DNA of 64,000 nucleotides, taken from NCBI RefSeq assembly GCF_003171515.1, contig NC_089398.1:434001-498000 (forward strand). The letters are read 5' to 3'. Below, piece by piece: positions 22,035 through 33,763 of the stretch; positions within the stretch are counted from its first letter, which is position 1, and the number at the start of each line of letters is the position of its first letter. Source of the DNA: Pyrenophora tritici-repentis. Its lineage: Eukaryota; Ascomycota; Dothideomycetes; Pleosporales; Pleosporaceae. Both the position numbers and the translations under genes were made by a program. The notes beneath the pieces are model-generated. The model ran no database searches, had not been told where the DNA came from, and was given only the letters and a program-made list of their open reading frames with translations.

Positions 22035-24389
22035 GAAACAATATTAGCCCTACCACGTTTTGCTCAAATGTGCATGAGCATGAGAAATTGCACAAGACCA
22101 CGACGTCAGCTCATCGAAACTATATACCGAGACTTGTTGTTGTTTATGGAACGCCAGTGAGCACCATGCATACACCAAAGGTTAATCGCATCAAGATCCC
22201 TGGCGGAGTGAGTTGGCGAAATCGGCAGTCGGTGCTGAAGATAGGCGAGAGCACCGTCTGTCGATCAGACAAACATACGGATGGCAACAATAAGTCGTAA
22301 TTTCTGTCGCAGTAGAGATGTGTATCGAAAGTGCCCTGTCTTCAAGCTGACAAGCATAGGCGGCCCGAAATTACACGCTTTTGCTCTTGGTTTGCACGTA
22401 TATCGAGTGCGATATCGAGTCGGTGAAGTTGAGAAGAGGTGAGGAGCCGACGCGCAGAAAAAGACATGATAGTAGAAACTCTATACATACCGGCGGATAT
22501 CAGTGTAACGCGAGTTGGTAGTGTTGACAAGTGACAGCGAAGCTGTTGTTGGTGATATTGATGACGGCGCCGCGTGTCGGTAGCAATCACTCGTATCCCC
22601 TCAGGCGATACAGCCACTCCCCAGGCCTTAATCTTGGTAAAATGAACAAAGGAGGACGATCAATCAAAAAGCCAACCCAAAGTAGACGCGATGTGCAGGT
22701 AAAAGTATCTCAGTTTTCCTGCCGTGCTGACCGAAAAAAGTACTTCTCCAAAGAGCACAAACAATCTCTCAACACTGCGCCACCTCCAACGCACGCGGCG
22801 GCAAGATGGTGCACCGGTGCCGCAACACGTCTTGGTCTTTCAGGCAGCGCCAGCGAAGCGCCTTTGCCCGACTGTTTCGAGATTCTGAATGTGCAAAAGG
22901 CTGTGCGAGGGGCGGCGTGGGCGAATCAGGCCGTCCCAAAGTGGGGGAGATGAATCGCTGAGGCGCTGTTTCAGGCACGGGTTTCAGATAGGGCAGGGAT
23001 GCACGGGGTGGGTATGTACGGCGGGTTCCTCAGGTTTGTGCGAACCAAACTATGTAAGATTAGAATGCGACTTTTTGTGAAAGAACACAAAGGCGGATTG
23101 AACAGATGGCTTGTTTGTTTGACTGAGTGATTGTAGAAACTGTGCCGACTGTCACTGTCAGACTGATAACATGACCTCGGTAGCTGTGCCGCACCACCTC
23201 CCCTTGACGGACACATTGCACTCGGAACCCGTTTCCGAAACTGCAATGAGGATGGAGATTCAGCAGATACAGATGGCAATATCTAATTATCGTGTCTCTG
23301 TATCTGTAAAACACTGACTAGGTGATGCATGCTCCGTGCGGAGATTTGCCATATACCAGGTACCGCTGCAGCGACGTTGTGGGGTGCCTCGGCCGGCAGC
23401 CGTTGGTGCAACTCTCCCGCAAATCTACCATGTTCTCTCCATATCACAACGGCTACTACTATAGCAGTACAGCCACCGGCAGTCTTGAAGTTATCTTTTG
23501 ACGCTGGCTGAATGCGCTGATGTCTTTAGGTTTCCGGCCCACTCTATCTGTTTTTTCAGAGTCCTGTGTCTAGATTGCCACTCGTATAGTCCGTACACGC
23601 TCAAGCACACTCCAAACACCGATCCCAGTTAGTGCCAATGATCGTTTCGTACGAGGCGATTGGCAGTTCTAATCCGATAAAGTATAGACTGTAATTCCAT
23701 CGAGGCAGTCATGACGAGGACAAATATGCCCAGCTTCTCCAGCTTCTTGTATGCCCTTCTCCTCGAAATTAAAACTCTATCACTACCTCCAAAGCTTATA
23801 CAGCCTGTCCGCTTCATCCTAAGCCCTATGCTATTATCAAGCCCCCGTTGAAGGCCTCTAAGTGACAGACGTATCTTTTCGCCCAGTGGCTGGTGGGCGA
23901 TGGACCGATAGGCTTAGAAATAATCAGGGAACGAAGCTTTCTCGCTTGAGCTATATGGACTTTGGAATAATTCCATGTCCAAGAGATCCAGTATCTTAGT
24001 CCTTCAGATGCTGGACAAGGAAGACTTCCCTGTGTCGGAGAGCATACGGGCTGCTGAACACCCGAGCACGAAGTGAATGCCCCTTGATATTGCCGTTATT
24101 ATCGGGGCGAGTACTAAATAATCTCATCGGTCACAGTATCGCATAAGATATGAATAAAATCAGTGGTAGCATGGATACTAAGGAAGATGGATGCGAGTAA
24201 GTACAAGTACATATCGGGGGCTGAGAACATCCGATGCCCCACCCAAGACGCACGGGCCGCACTCCCGTTATCTTACTCGATGCGGTAACCACTATGTCAC
24301 CTCGAGTTGTGCGAACGCCCGCAAGCACTTGACAACATAGTGCGAATAACCTCGTAGTCACATCGAGATACAGCAAAAGCCACTTCAAA
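22035..24389. other. 2.35-kb intergenic region between divergent genes
   Basis: Both neighbours start here, so it should hold two promoters. Open frames (for example 22531-22953 plus) lack any recognisable feature. Confidence 0.45.
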
Positions 24390-25022
24390 ATGGCAGACGG
24401 TACAATCCCCACCACTACCACCTCCACCACCCAAACTAACAACACCCAGCTCTCCCATCTCCCATCCCGGAACCAGCGGCAACACACGCGTACGCAAAAC
24501 CCATATCACCACCCATCTAAACAACCTTCCGACTAACCCCTCTTCCAGTGCCTCGGTATTCACCCCAATCAACCTCGTCCTCCTCTCCCTCTTCGCCTTC
24601 CTAGTCTACCTACGCCTCAAACCCGCCGCTCCCCCAACACTTCCCCGCGCCCCCTCCCGCCACCGTCTTCCGCACTTTCACACCCCCCGCGCTCTTCCCC
24701 TACAACGGCCTCAACAACATGCCCGTGTACCTGGCCGTGCGAGGCCGCGTCTTCGACGTAACCGCCGGCCGCAATTTCTACGGCCCGGGGGGACCATATG
24801 CAAATTTTGCGGGGAGGGATGCGTCGCGTGGGCTGGCGTGTGGTAGTTTTGACGAGGATATGTTGACCAAGGATCTTGATGGGCCGTTGGATACGTTGGA
24901 GGATTTGGATGCGGAGAAGATGGAGGCGTTGAGGGGGGTGGGAGGAGAGGTTTGAGGAGAAGTATTTGGTAGTGGGGAAGTTGGTGCCGGTGGGGCATCC
25001 GGAGGCGGAGGAGAAGGCGTAG
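24390..25022 (+). CDS. dap1: Dap1/MAPR-type cytochrome b5-fold heme-binding protein, frame broken at two homopolymers
   Basis: The core frame reads FPYNGLNNMPVYLAVRGRV, then FYGPGGPYANFAGRDASR and FDEDMLTKDLDGPLD, hallmark motifs of the membrane-associated progesterone receptor / Dap1 family. This family binds heme and supports P450 (Erg11) function and sterol synthesis at the ER. A TM segment (FTPINLVLLSLFAFLVYL) lies upstream in another frame; one surplus C in a C5 run (24631-24635 or 24650-24654) separates them. Downstream, one surplus G in the G6 run (24933-24938) puts the conserved tail EKYLVVGKLVPVG out of frame; read through, it ends at TAG 25022. The 5' exon from ATG 24390 has an intron-like GTACGC...CTAAC...TTCCAG, but its phase does not fit the TM frame, so the start is uncertain. 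The protein is about as long as expected for the family. Confidence 0.85.
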
Positions 25023-25230
25023 AAGGTGTGAATGGGGTATTTGAGCGAGGGAGGAGGGTATGTGGATATTCAGGAGCTGCAAAGACAAAGGTGCACAAGG
25101 AATGGGAAAATACGATATCACGACTGTTCCACGATGAATTGATAGAAGTCGAAAATACCTCGATTGAGAGGATCAACCAAACACAAGACAAAATCATCAC
25201 TACATCCCATGTCCAACTCATCCATCAATC

Positions 25231-26568
25231 TCAATCTCCCCCCCTCAAAAACGCCTTGACTTTCTCCCCCCAAACATCCTGTTTCTTATAAACCGTCATA
25301 TCAGGCACACTCCCCAATCTCAGCCCATCAATCGCCTCTGCAAGCACCTCGCCACTACCCTCATCCCTCAGCTGCTGAAGCGGATACATGTACGTCTACC
25401 ACGCGTCAGCCTTCTCTCCCCACAACCGCAAAGTCTCCAAAAAAAAAGGACAAATGCCAACATACCTTGAACGCAAAAACCACCGCTCCCGTCACAGGAA
25501 GCCGATGTAAAGTCTGTCTCTCACACCTCAAAAACGTCGTCCTCAAATCCACCTTCTCCTCCTCTTCCCCATCCCCATCATCCTCCTCACCCTCCCTAAC
25601 CCCCCCCATGCGCGCCCTTTAAGCAGAAAAACTCACCCTTCATACTAACACTCCAATTCGCCCTTTTGACCACTTTTCCAACCGGCAGTTTCGCAAAGAA
25701 GCGATCCATGCTTTTTTCTAGTTTAGCGGCGTAGCCTGGGACGGGGCTGTGGATGGCGGAGAGGCAGAGGGAGAGCTTGGAGCGGGTTGAGAAGCCGGCG
25801 GGAGAGGTGTTGATGTAGGAGCGTAGGTGATATGTGGGCTGGGAAGGGGTGGATGAAGGGAGGAGGAAAAGAAACTCCGTGTCGATATTCCCACCTAGGA
25901 TTTCCAATGCCAGCTCTACATCGCCATTTACATCCAACGGTAATAAATCCCCTGTTACTGTGTTCCTCAGCCCCTTCGCATCCTCAACAGCATAAACACC
26001 AGGCCACCGTCCCGGTAAATACACACGAACCATCCAAGCATAAAACTCCAACACAGCCCCCTCTCCCTCTGGCGTCACACCTAATACTTCATGACGTTCA
26101 GTCGTGATGATCCGCCGTCGTTCTACCAGGCGAGCGGCGTAGGTGTTGTCGAGTTCGAGGAGGGAGGATAGGGGGCAGTTTTCCAGGGCCATGGTCAGGT
26201 GGTATTTTGGCTTGAAGGGGCGGAGTTGGAGGGGGTGTGTTGTGGGGAGGTGGAAGGGGGGTGAGGGGAGTGATTGTTGTGTAGGTTTCTGTTTTATTGC
26301 TGTGGGGGTTGGAGGTGGGTTTTTGGTCGTGGAGGGTTGTTGGAGGAGAGGCGGACTGGGAGTGTATGTTAGTATATCCCTCTTTGATCTGTTCTCATGG
26401 GAAAAAAAGATAAAAGACCAGCAACGCTAGATATAAACATAGACTTGTAACATCCGAATGAATGTAGAACAAACATACCTTCACACTCCTCTGCCATCTC
26501 CTCACCCCCACCCCCAAAACAGCCACCAGCAAAATAACACCAATCTGTGTATACCACTCAAACCCCAT
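25231..26568 (-). CDS. DUF3445 heme-dependent oxidative N-demethylase-like protein, membrane anchored
   Basis: Exon 1 (26568-26479) encodes 30 residues with one TM segment (IGVILLVAVLGVGV). Intron 1 starts at 26478 (GTATGT), has a textbook CTAAC branch and most likely ends at 26356. Exon 2 carries the family motifs LRPFKPKYHLTMALE, ELDNTY, HSPVPGYAAKLEKSMDRFF and VKRANWS, then ERQTLHRLP. Intron 2 is 25465-25396 (GTATGT, CTGAC, TAG), and exon 3 ends KAFLRGGD at 25231. One surplus C in the C8 run 25600-25607 (plus strand) breaks the frame before the acidic linker. The exon 2 start is also out of phase unless one base is surplus in the G5 or G6 run at 26231-26235 or 26256-26261, or a farther AAAACAG acceptor is used. 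Family members are heme proteins thought to demethylate amines oxidatively; the substrate here is unknown. The gene is tail to tail with dap1. Confidence 0.82.
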
Positions 26569-27418
26569 CTTTTACCGCGTTTACTACTCCCCAACAAAAC
26601 AATAACAATGAACACACAGCAAATACACCAGACGTTGTCTTATAAACTGGATATCGAATACAAGTGTTGTCCCCACCCAAAGGGCGTGTTATTGACATAC
26701 ATACACACACCCCTACACCCCTACATCCACGCCAATCTACCGACCTACCCTATCCATGAATACCCGTCACCGTCCCAATCGCTTATCTTATCTTCCCCCA
26801 GCCCCTAACCCCAAGCCCCAAGCCCATAAAAACCTCCATGGGGCGTATATGTATGCGACCATAAACGCCATAAACGCACATGACATCAACAGGTGGGGGA
26901 GACAATTACCCATCCTGGTTGTACAGGGGGCCTTGGAACCCCGCGTTTGCGAGCGCATCGGCGCTAGTGTGCTGATAAGGTAAGTTAGCTGGTGCGGGGG
27001 TTGATATCTAACAAAGCATGTTGATGTTTATGGCGGCGGTGTGGAAGGAGGGAGATGGTGTTGATGATGAATAATGGATGGCTTAGTGGTGTTAATGTTG
27101 ATGTTGATGTTGAGCAGCCTGCGCGCGCGTGCTGCGTTTCTTATCCAAACTATGAGGGATGGTGTAGCTAGCTAGCTAGTGGTAATGATAGTGGACGAGA
27201 GAGAGAGAAAGAGGAGCATGAAAGTATCCAACTCCCCGGGTGTGTAAGACGGAAATCCAAACACCAACGCCCCATCCATATCCAAGGTACAAGAACAACA
27301 AAGACAACGCCGCGCCAAATCCAAATGCCTCCAAAAAGAGAGAGAGAGCCCCGCTTGAAAAACACACCAAAGAAGCATGCGCCAACTAATGCAAAACAAC
27401 ACAACAGTCAATCACACC
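26569..27418. other. intergenic region with simple repeats
   Basis: Promoter side of the DUF3445 gene and 3' side of the next gene, both minus strand. It contains GTTGAT repeats (about 27090-27115), a TAGC repeat (27168-27180) and GA-rich stretches. No gene seen. Confidence 0.5.
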
Positions 27419-30059
27419 TCACCCCCTCGCCAACACCTCATCGTTAAACATACTCGCCTCCCATCCCTTCTCCTCCATCAACCTCGCCGCCTCCTCACTA
27501 ACCCACCGATTCTCCCTCACACCACCACCCACACCGACGGAGCTCCTCGCCGCATACCCAGCAGCACCGCCGCCAGCATACGCAACACCCACACCCTGTG
27601 CAGCATCCTGGAACCCAAAAATACAGCCCCAGATGGTCGTAGCGATCCAGCCGAAGAAAGAGGAGATGGGAACCCACCAATCGCGAATGCAAGAGCGGTA
27701 GACGAGCGTGGGGATGACGTATGGGTATTTGGGGGCGTTTGGTTGGACACTGAAGGGGTAGGGGGTCGAGTATGCGTAGGTTGGGTGACAGTATATTTCA
27801 CTACATCGTCACTGTTAGTACAGCCAGAGAATGGGATGGAAAGGTGATGTGTACGTACCAAGCAATCTCCTCACCAACCCACCACATAAACAGCGCAATA
27901 AGAAAAATACTCAACCCCGTAAGTCCGCCGCAGACTCTCCACCCGCTATGCGACGTATACCGTGACGTTTTCAATTCTTGTTCCCAGAATAGACTTTTCC
28001 ACCATTGCCACATTGAAAATGCTTGCATGTGGTGAAAGGAGGAGGTACATGGGCAAGAAGCACTAATCACAGCGATTCTTTCTCCATTCTCGCCTTCTTC
28101 CACGTGTACGATTTGGTCCTCGACGCGCTTCATGCCGCGGCTGGCGTCGCGGAGGCTAGTGCGTGTAGCGCGGAGGTGGTCGGCCATGCGGTGGAGGTGG
28201 AGTGCTTCTTGTTGTCGTTGGCGCTCGGCTTCGTTGCGGGGGGTGCTGGTAGGTAAGGGGAGGCCTTGGAGAGTGTCTTCTTCTGGCGGGGGGCTGTTGG
28301 GTAAAGGAGTGATGAGTTCTTCGAGGGAGTTTATGGTTGAGTCGCCGTAGTCGGCTGATTCTCTTCGACCCTGGGATTTTGCGGAGTCGACGACGGCTTG
28401 GAGGGCGGAGGTGGAGACTTTGGGACGGATGACTCCTGTGGGGGGGTTTGGGGGTGCTTCTTCTGGTGCTTCGGGTATTGAGGCGGGTCGTTCGGATGAT
28501 GCTTTACTGCGAAGACTGCCTTTTGGACTACTCTTTCGGGGCGAAAGTGAGCGTGATGATGCGCCTTCGCTGGTGACGGGTCTTGATGTGGTACGTGGAC
28601 CTGGGGTGTCCACCCAAGCACCAGTCACCACTGGCGTCTTTGCATTCAAGACAGGCCGCTCTTTGGGAAGTGGTGTAGCGTCTACGTGCACATATTCCGC
28701 GTCATTGTCCGGTAACGACTCTGGGCGCTGTTCAGCTTCAGGCTCAGCTTCAGCCTTAGCTTCAGCTTCACGGGGTGCACCTTCCGGTTCCTGCTCTGGT
28801 AGCGATTCCGCCTTGGACCCTGCAGGCTCGGGCTCGGACTCGGCTGCAGGTACAGGAGCTTCGCTTGGGGTCTCTTTATCTTCTGATTGTGCGCGCTCCG
28901 CGTCTGGAGGCAGTGTCTGCGAGCTGTTTACCGATGTTGATGGTCGTGACGGTTCTACGCGTTGTGGGCTTGGTGTATTTGAGACTCTCGCTAACCGACG
29001 CAGTAGATCTTGCGAGTCCTCTCTTCGATATGGCATGCGCTTCGCGGGACCATTCTTGGCTGTCGCAATCACTTCGCGATCCACGGCAGCTATGTTTTCA
29101 GCGCTCTTGTACATGGCCACGGGCGGATCCTCACTGCCCATACCCGTGACCGGCTGCGACTTTCCCATCAACTGCCATGACTTCGTCCGTGCGCGCCTCG
29201 TTTTGGACGACGATTGTGCCTGGGCTGTTGTGTCGGCCGTAGCCGTGCTATCCGCTACGCTGTCGAGAGTCCGCATAGATGGAGGTCGTCGGGTTGTTTG
29301 TATTGGCGAGGGCTCGCGTACCCGCTCTGGTTGGGCTGCCGTGATTGCTTGTTCCTTCTGGGCCTCAATCTCCCTCTGCCGTATGTCGTCTAGCTTGGTG
29401 CTCCTGGGTATGTACGGCGTGGATGCGATCATAGAAGCTTCATTGAGCTCAAAGGTAAGGTCCCATTCTTGCGACTGGTCGATGCGCGGTGTGCCATGTA
29501 TCGACGTCTTATGCGATAGCGGGCTGTTGTTGTTCATCGCGTCGTCGGCCTGTTGCTGCTCCTCCTCGTACGTGATTGTGCGCATCCAACTCGCGCTGGT
29601 CCTTCCTTTCCTCCCCCAAGTGGCCGGCGCATGTATGGCCGGCCCGCTCCTCGCGCTTCCACTGCTCGGCGGACTATCAAACTTGGGTTGCGCGCTCATC
29701 CCGCTAGCAGCCGCATTATTCCTCTCCAAGTTCTCAAGCGTCAGCCCCACGCGTGGATGTGTCCGCGCCTTCCTAAAGGCCTGAGGTCTGCTGCCCAGCG
29801 CCTGACTCAAGCGCCGCTCGTCGCGTTCATTTTGTATCATCAGTCTCTCAAACTCATCCGCGTCGTTTTCTAGTGAGCTCAGGCCGGATACGACGGATTC
29901 TGCGTCGTGCATATTCTCCTGGTGGTGGTTTCTTTCCTCCATTGCGCGATTCCCATTGGTTCTCCGACTGGTTGCGGCTCTTTCGAGGTGTGCGTAACGT
30001 GTATTGCCCAAGTTGGCTGACGGCGGGGAAAGCGGTTGGAGGGGCTGGCGCGTGGTCAT
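27419..30059 (-). CDS. conserved Pezizomycotina membrane protein of unknown function
   Basis: Exon 1 is 30059-27859. The intron at 27858-27801 has GTACGT, a CTAAC branch and TAG. Exon 2 is 27800-27419. Phases agree and give 860 residues. The N-terminal 680 residues are disordered, with a conserved-looking block (TWGRKGRTSASWMRTITYEE, then STPYIPRSTKLDDIRQREIE), long acidic Glu/Ala/Pro repeats and a coiled-coil near DHLRATRTSLRDASRGMKRVEDQI. Then come a TM segment (GLTGLSIFLIALFMWWVG), the junction motif EEIACEIYCHPTYAY created by splicing, a Trp-rich hydrophobic segment and a short Gly-rich tail. The spliced cysteine motif supports the model. It probably sits in an internal membrane with a long soluble arm. 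I do not recognise a named family. An antisense frame of 457 codons is a shadow. Confidence 0.75.
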
Positions 30060-30436
30060 TGCCGTGCAGTAGTCTGGTCGAAATAGTGCATAGTAGTCTG
30101 CGTCGCGATGGATACGTTAAATGCGGTGAAGTCTGATATACGTGTCGTTATGCCGTGTTTCGTGTGGATACAGGCGATGATGTATTGGCTGTGCAATTGG
30201 TGTCGCTCAATTGACGCGTCGTGCCTTTCACGAGCACGTGCGCAATCGATCGCGACAGGGATTGTGGTCCGAGCCGAGTGGTGTCACACAAAGTTGCGAC
30301 TTGTGATATAGCTCTACCACTCATTATTTGCTTCTAGTGATCGACTGACCCTCCTTCGTGTTCATTCACTGTCGCATACCTAACATCACGGGATAGATAA
30401 GAGTGTAGCTGTTTCATATACACCGCTATTGTAATC

Positions 30437-33145
30437 TTATGGCTCCTGATCATCAATCGCCTTTAACCTCCTCCTCACCATCTCCATATTGCTGTTGCCC
30501 TGCTCGTCTCTCCACGCTCGCAACGCCTCTTCGCGCATCACCCTTCGCGGTGCGCGCTTGCCCGTAAACAGCTCAAACTGAGCAAAAGCTTGCTCGGGTA
30601 TAAAGTCTAGACCGTCCATATATGTCCACAGCTTCTTGGGTTCATTCACCATTTGCTGCATCAACGGTGTATTGAGTGTTTTGTAGGCAGTCTCCATCAC
30701 AACACCACCCGTGGCACTCTCCATCCACTGTGCAGGAAGGGTGAAATGTGCTGCTGGTCTATCATCTATCGGATCGGCGGGTATACATGATATGATGATG
30801 GTAGGCTGACGGAGATGCTCAGGCCATGGGTCTTCTCGCGACTTGAGAATCACAAAACTCGGCTGCCCTTTCGGTGTATTTGGCGATGAAGTGCCTACCG
30901 AGGATTGGGCAAGCCTGCTGAAATGCGCGACAAGACTTTCCGCCTTCTCGTACGTCCTGTTAAAGATGGCAATGTTCATGACCCCCAGCTGTAGCAGCGC
31001 ATAAACAGCTGCTCTTGCCATGCCACCAGCCCCAATGACAAGCCCACAGGACGTGGGTCGTACTGCATTGGCAGGGGATAGGCCTCTTCGTACACATGAT
31101 CGAAGTCCAATCCACTCCGTATTATCTCCGTAGAGCGCCTGAATCGGTCCAGACTGGTTGCGCTCCTGGAAGATCCCTAGGTCACTTGGAAGATTACCAT
31201 CTTGATTTCGTCTGCGCACAGGTATGACAGTGTTGACAGCTCCAATAGCTCGAGCGTGTTGGCTTAGTGAGTCCACGAGCGCAATCACTTCCATCTTGAA
31301 AGGCTGGATGACGATAGAGCCGCCAAAGTTCGGCTTACGCACGAGCTCTTTGAGGCTGCTCAACGAAGGACTCTCGATGCGGATGAACTCGTGAGGCATG
31401 CCACATGCTTCGTACGCAAGGTTATGCATTGCAGGCGAGACACTGTATCCTATGCGTATGCCGATAATGTACATTTTCATCGGATCGAGCGTGAACGAAG
31501 TGTAGAGGGCTTTTGTCACTTCCTTAGCCGTGAGCCAGGAGTCGCGAGGGTGTTGCGCGACCGATGTTGTGACGTTGGCGCTGTCTCTTGTTGAGACTGC
31601 AACGACAGGAGTAAGGTGTTGATTGAAACACACTGAACGGCGACCGGCTCTTCCCGTATTGTAACAGACGATGGGGACTCCGGAATCATGCGCTGCCATC
31701 CGAGAGCTGAAGCTGCGAACTGAGATATCATCGTCGACAGAAGTTGCCGGCCGAGTGAAGCGAACGACAGAGCATCCCAGACGTACAGCCATTTCGTATT
31801 GTGTGACCCAAAAGTGGTCATCCCAAGCCTTGTCGGTATGCAAATGGCCAATGATCCTGGTGGTACCTCGAGTGGCAATCACATCGGCGAGCGCGCGAGG
31901 ATCTAGCGACAAGTCGATAGTCGCGTATTCGGGTGCCAGTCTCAACCCATGATATACGTGTTGCAGATAAAGCGTCCGACTGCCATCTGCACTTGATGTG
32001 GGAAGCACATGGTATATGATGGGAACCACTGTGCTTCTCCGTACTTTTGACATGCAAGCGCTCACATCGTTCATGAGATCGGCAGTCTGGCTTTTCTGGC
32101 TCAGATCAAGAACAATCTCAAAGGCATCTGATCCAACTTCAAGACTCTGGATATTGGCATCTTCGGTCAATATGTCTTCTGTTGACACCTGGACTGCACA
32201 TGTGTATTTCCGACGCTCGATCGCTACATCGGCGAGTGGGTATCCAGGCTCCAGTGGTGGTATAACCATCCTACCCGGACTGTTCGCATGTTCGGGAGTG
32301 GTGATTAATGACAGAAATTTGAGAAATGTTCTTTGTGCTCTCTTCAGTGTAAGGAATGCTGGAGCGACTGGATGATCAGGAAGCGCATCGGTGCTGGCAG
32401 TCTTAATCTCAGAGATATTGTAGAACTCGTAGTTGGAACAAGCTCGAAGGACAGGCGCGGTCAAAGATAGCATATCCTTGAGCCTCTGTAAGTCGGGCCC
32501 TCCCAAGTAGTTGTGTATACTGGAAAGGTCGCGCTGCACAAGGATCACCGGGTGTGTTCTACCAAAGTCTTGCAACAGAGCTTGACTTTTTCTCTCCAGA
32601 GAAACGCCATTGCAGACAATGATCGAACCACGGTCGTCTTCACGGAGAACAGTACGCAAAAGCTCCTCCTGCCTCAAGTTGTAGTTGGCAGGGCCGAATT
32701 GTTTCCGGTATTTGGCGGTAGAGAAACCTGTGGTCTCTAGGAACATATTGTCCATGTCGATAATGCGCCGTCTGCATGCCATTGAGGCAATGACTGCCAG
32801 GGTAGATTTACCTGTCCCAGGCATACCCAGAAGTACTATAGATGCATCCGTCTTGAACGCTCGGCGGCCAAAGCTCTCTGGATGACCAGGACTGGGGGTC
32901 GCGCGAGGGGTGGAACGGACACTAGAAGTTGTGGACGCTGCTGCTCGTTAATATGCGACCGATCAAACGACCGATTCTTTCTTACATGTGCCACCTTCAG
33001 GCATACGCCTTTGGTGAGATTCTCTAGTTCTAAATGTAGTGATGTCTTGCGGTCCCAAGTTGTCCTGGCGAAAGAGATTGTTGCCATCTCGATCATCGTC
33101 GCCCAACGACGCAAAACTGCGTTTTGTACCTAATGCTGCGGCCAT
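30437..33145 (-). CDS. qutR: quinate pathway repressor (QutR / Qa-1S type)
   Basis: Exon 1 (33145-32986) encodes MAAALGTKRSFASLG and onward. The intron at 32985-32941 has GTAAGA; the acceptor may be any of three CAG-spaced AGs, all in phase. Exon 2 is 32940-30437. Total 887 residues, near the usual 900. Domain order matches the last three domains of the AROM protein: shikimate-kinase-like with intact P-loop LLGMPGTGKST (about residues 86-260), type I 3-dehydroquinase-like (about 300-530), and shikimate-dehydrogenase-like starting YIIGIRIGYSVSPAMHN (about 540 onward), where the usual HS of the substrate site is YS. The KRSF-bearing disordered N-terminus is typical of the repressor and not of the enzyme. 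It is known to bind and silence the activator QutA until quinate pathway intermediates are present. It is divergent to qutA across 618 bp. Confidence 0.93.
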
Positions 33146-33763
33146 ATTAACGAACTGATTGATGCGATATGGTAACTATAGGAGTTCAGAAACAGGTATA
33201 GTAATTCCTGGCGTTGTTCAAGTTCCTTCAGGAAGAAAGGTATGTGCGCAGGTTACGGAAGCAGATGTGTTTGCATCGTCCAGAGGTATGCATGGTAGGG
33301 TCACAAAGGGAGGAAGGATATATTCAGCCTGGGCAGTGAGGGAAGATACCAGGAGAACAGCAATAGCTGAGTTTACGAGAAGGCATGTCGCGGTGGTGGT
33401 GTGGTGCAATGCTGAACTGAGCGGCATGTTGCAAGCTCCGGATAAGCTTTCTTCCCCACCTTCCCGAACTCACGCCGACGAACAACATCTCCCCACACCC
33501 TCGCAACCCTGGATATGCGCAAATTTCTAGCCGTTGAATATCGCTCTAGGCCCAAGCCCCCGGATTTTACGGTTGTTGAGCTCCGTGGCGCTGGTGAAAC
33601 GTGAAGCTGTGAGTTTGCATCATGCGCTACCAGCGACTCTACATGAACTCATTCAGTCCCAGGAACCAATCCGCGAACCATGTAAAGACGTCATTGCTAT
33701 TTGCATGTCTAGTCTTAGTTTTGATATCTCGTAAAGTCCTACCTACTCGCTTGCCACGGGCTC
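33146..33763. promoter_or_regulatory. bidirectional promoter between quinate repressor and activator genes
   Basis: 618 bp separate the two start codons. In the model fungi Neurospora and Aspergillus the equivalent regulators are controlled by the activator itself. One near-match to the activator site lies midway (33440-33455). Short frames here are not credible genes. Confidence 0.6.
33440..33455 (+). promoter_or_regulatory. candidate QutA/Qa-1F binding site
   Basis: GGATAAGCTTTCTTCC fits 13 of 16 positions of the qa activator consensus as I remember it (GGRTAARYRYTTATCC). The left half-site is perfect and the right half is degenerate. It is about 290 bp from the qutR start and 310 bp from the qutA start. 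A single imperfect match may be chance. Confidence 0.35.

Noticed and set aside
24230..24310. tRNA-like stretch on the minus strand (contains CATAGTGGTTACC)
   Set aside because: An A-box-like string is present, but no B-box GGTTCRANNCC and no acceptor stem pairing could be found.
24600..24960. Introns as the explanation of the dap1 frame changes
   Set aside because: No GT donor and AG acceptor in the correct phase lie around the C5 and G6 runs, and conserved residues continue on both sides without loss.
28411..29784. 457-codon plus-strand open frame
   Set aside because: It lies antisense inside the well-supported exon of the minus-strand membrane-protein gene. Its Ser/Gly/Cys-rich composition is that of a shadow frame.
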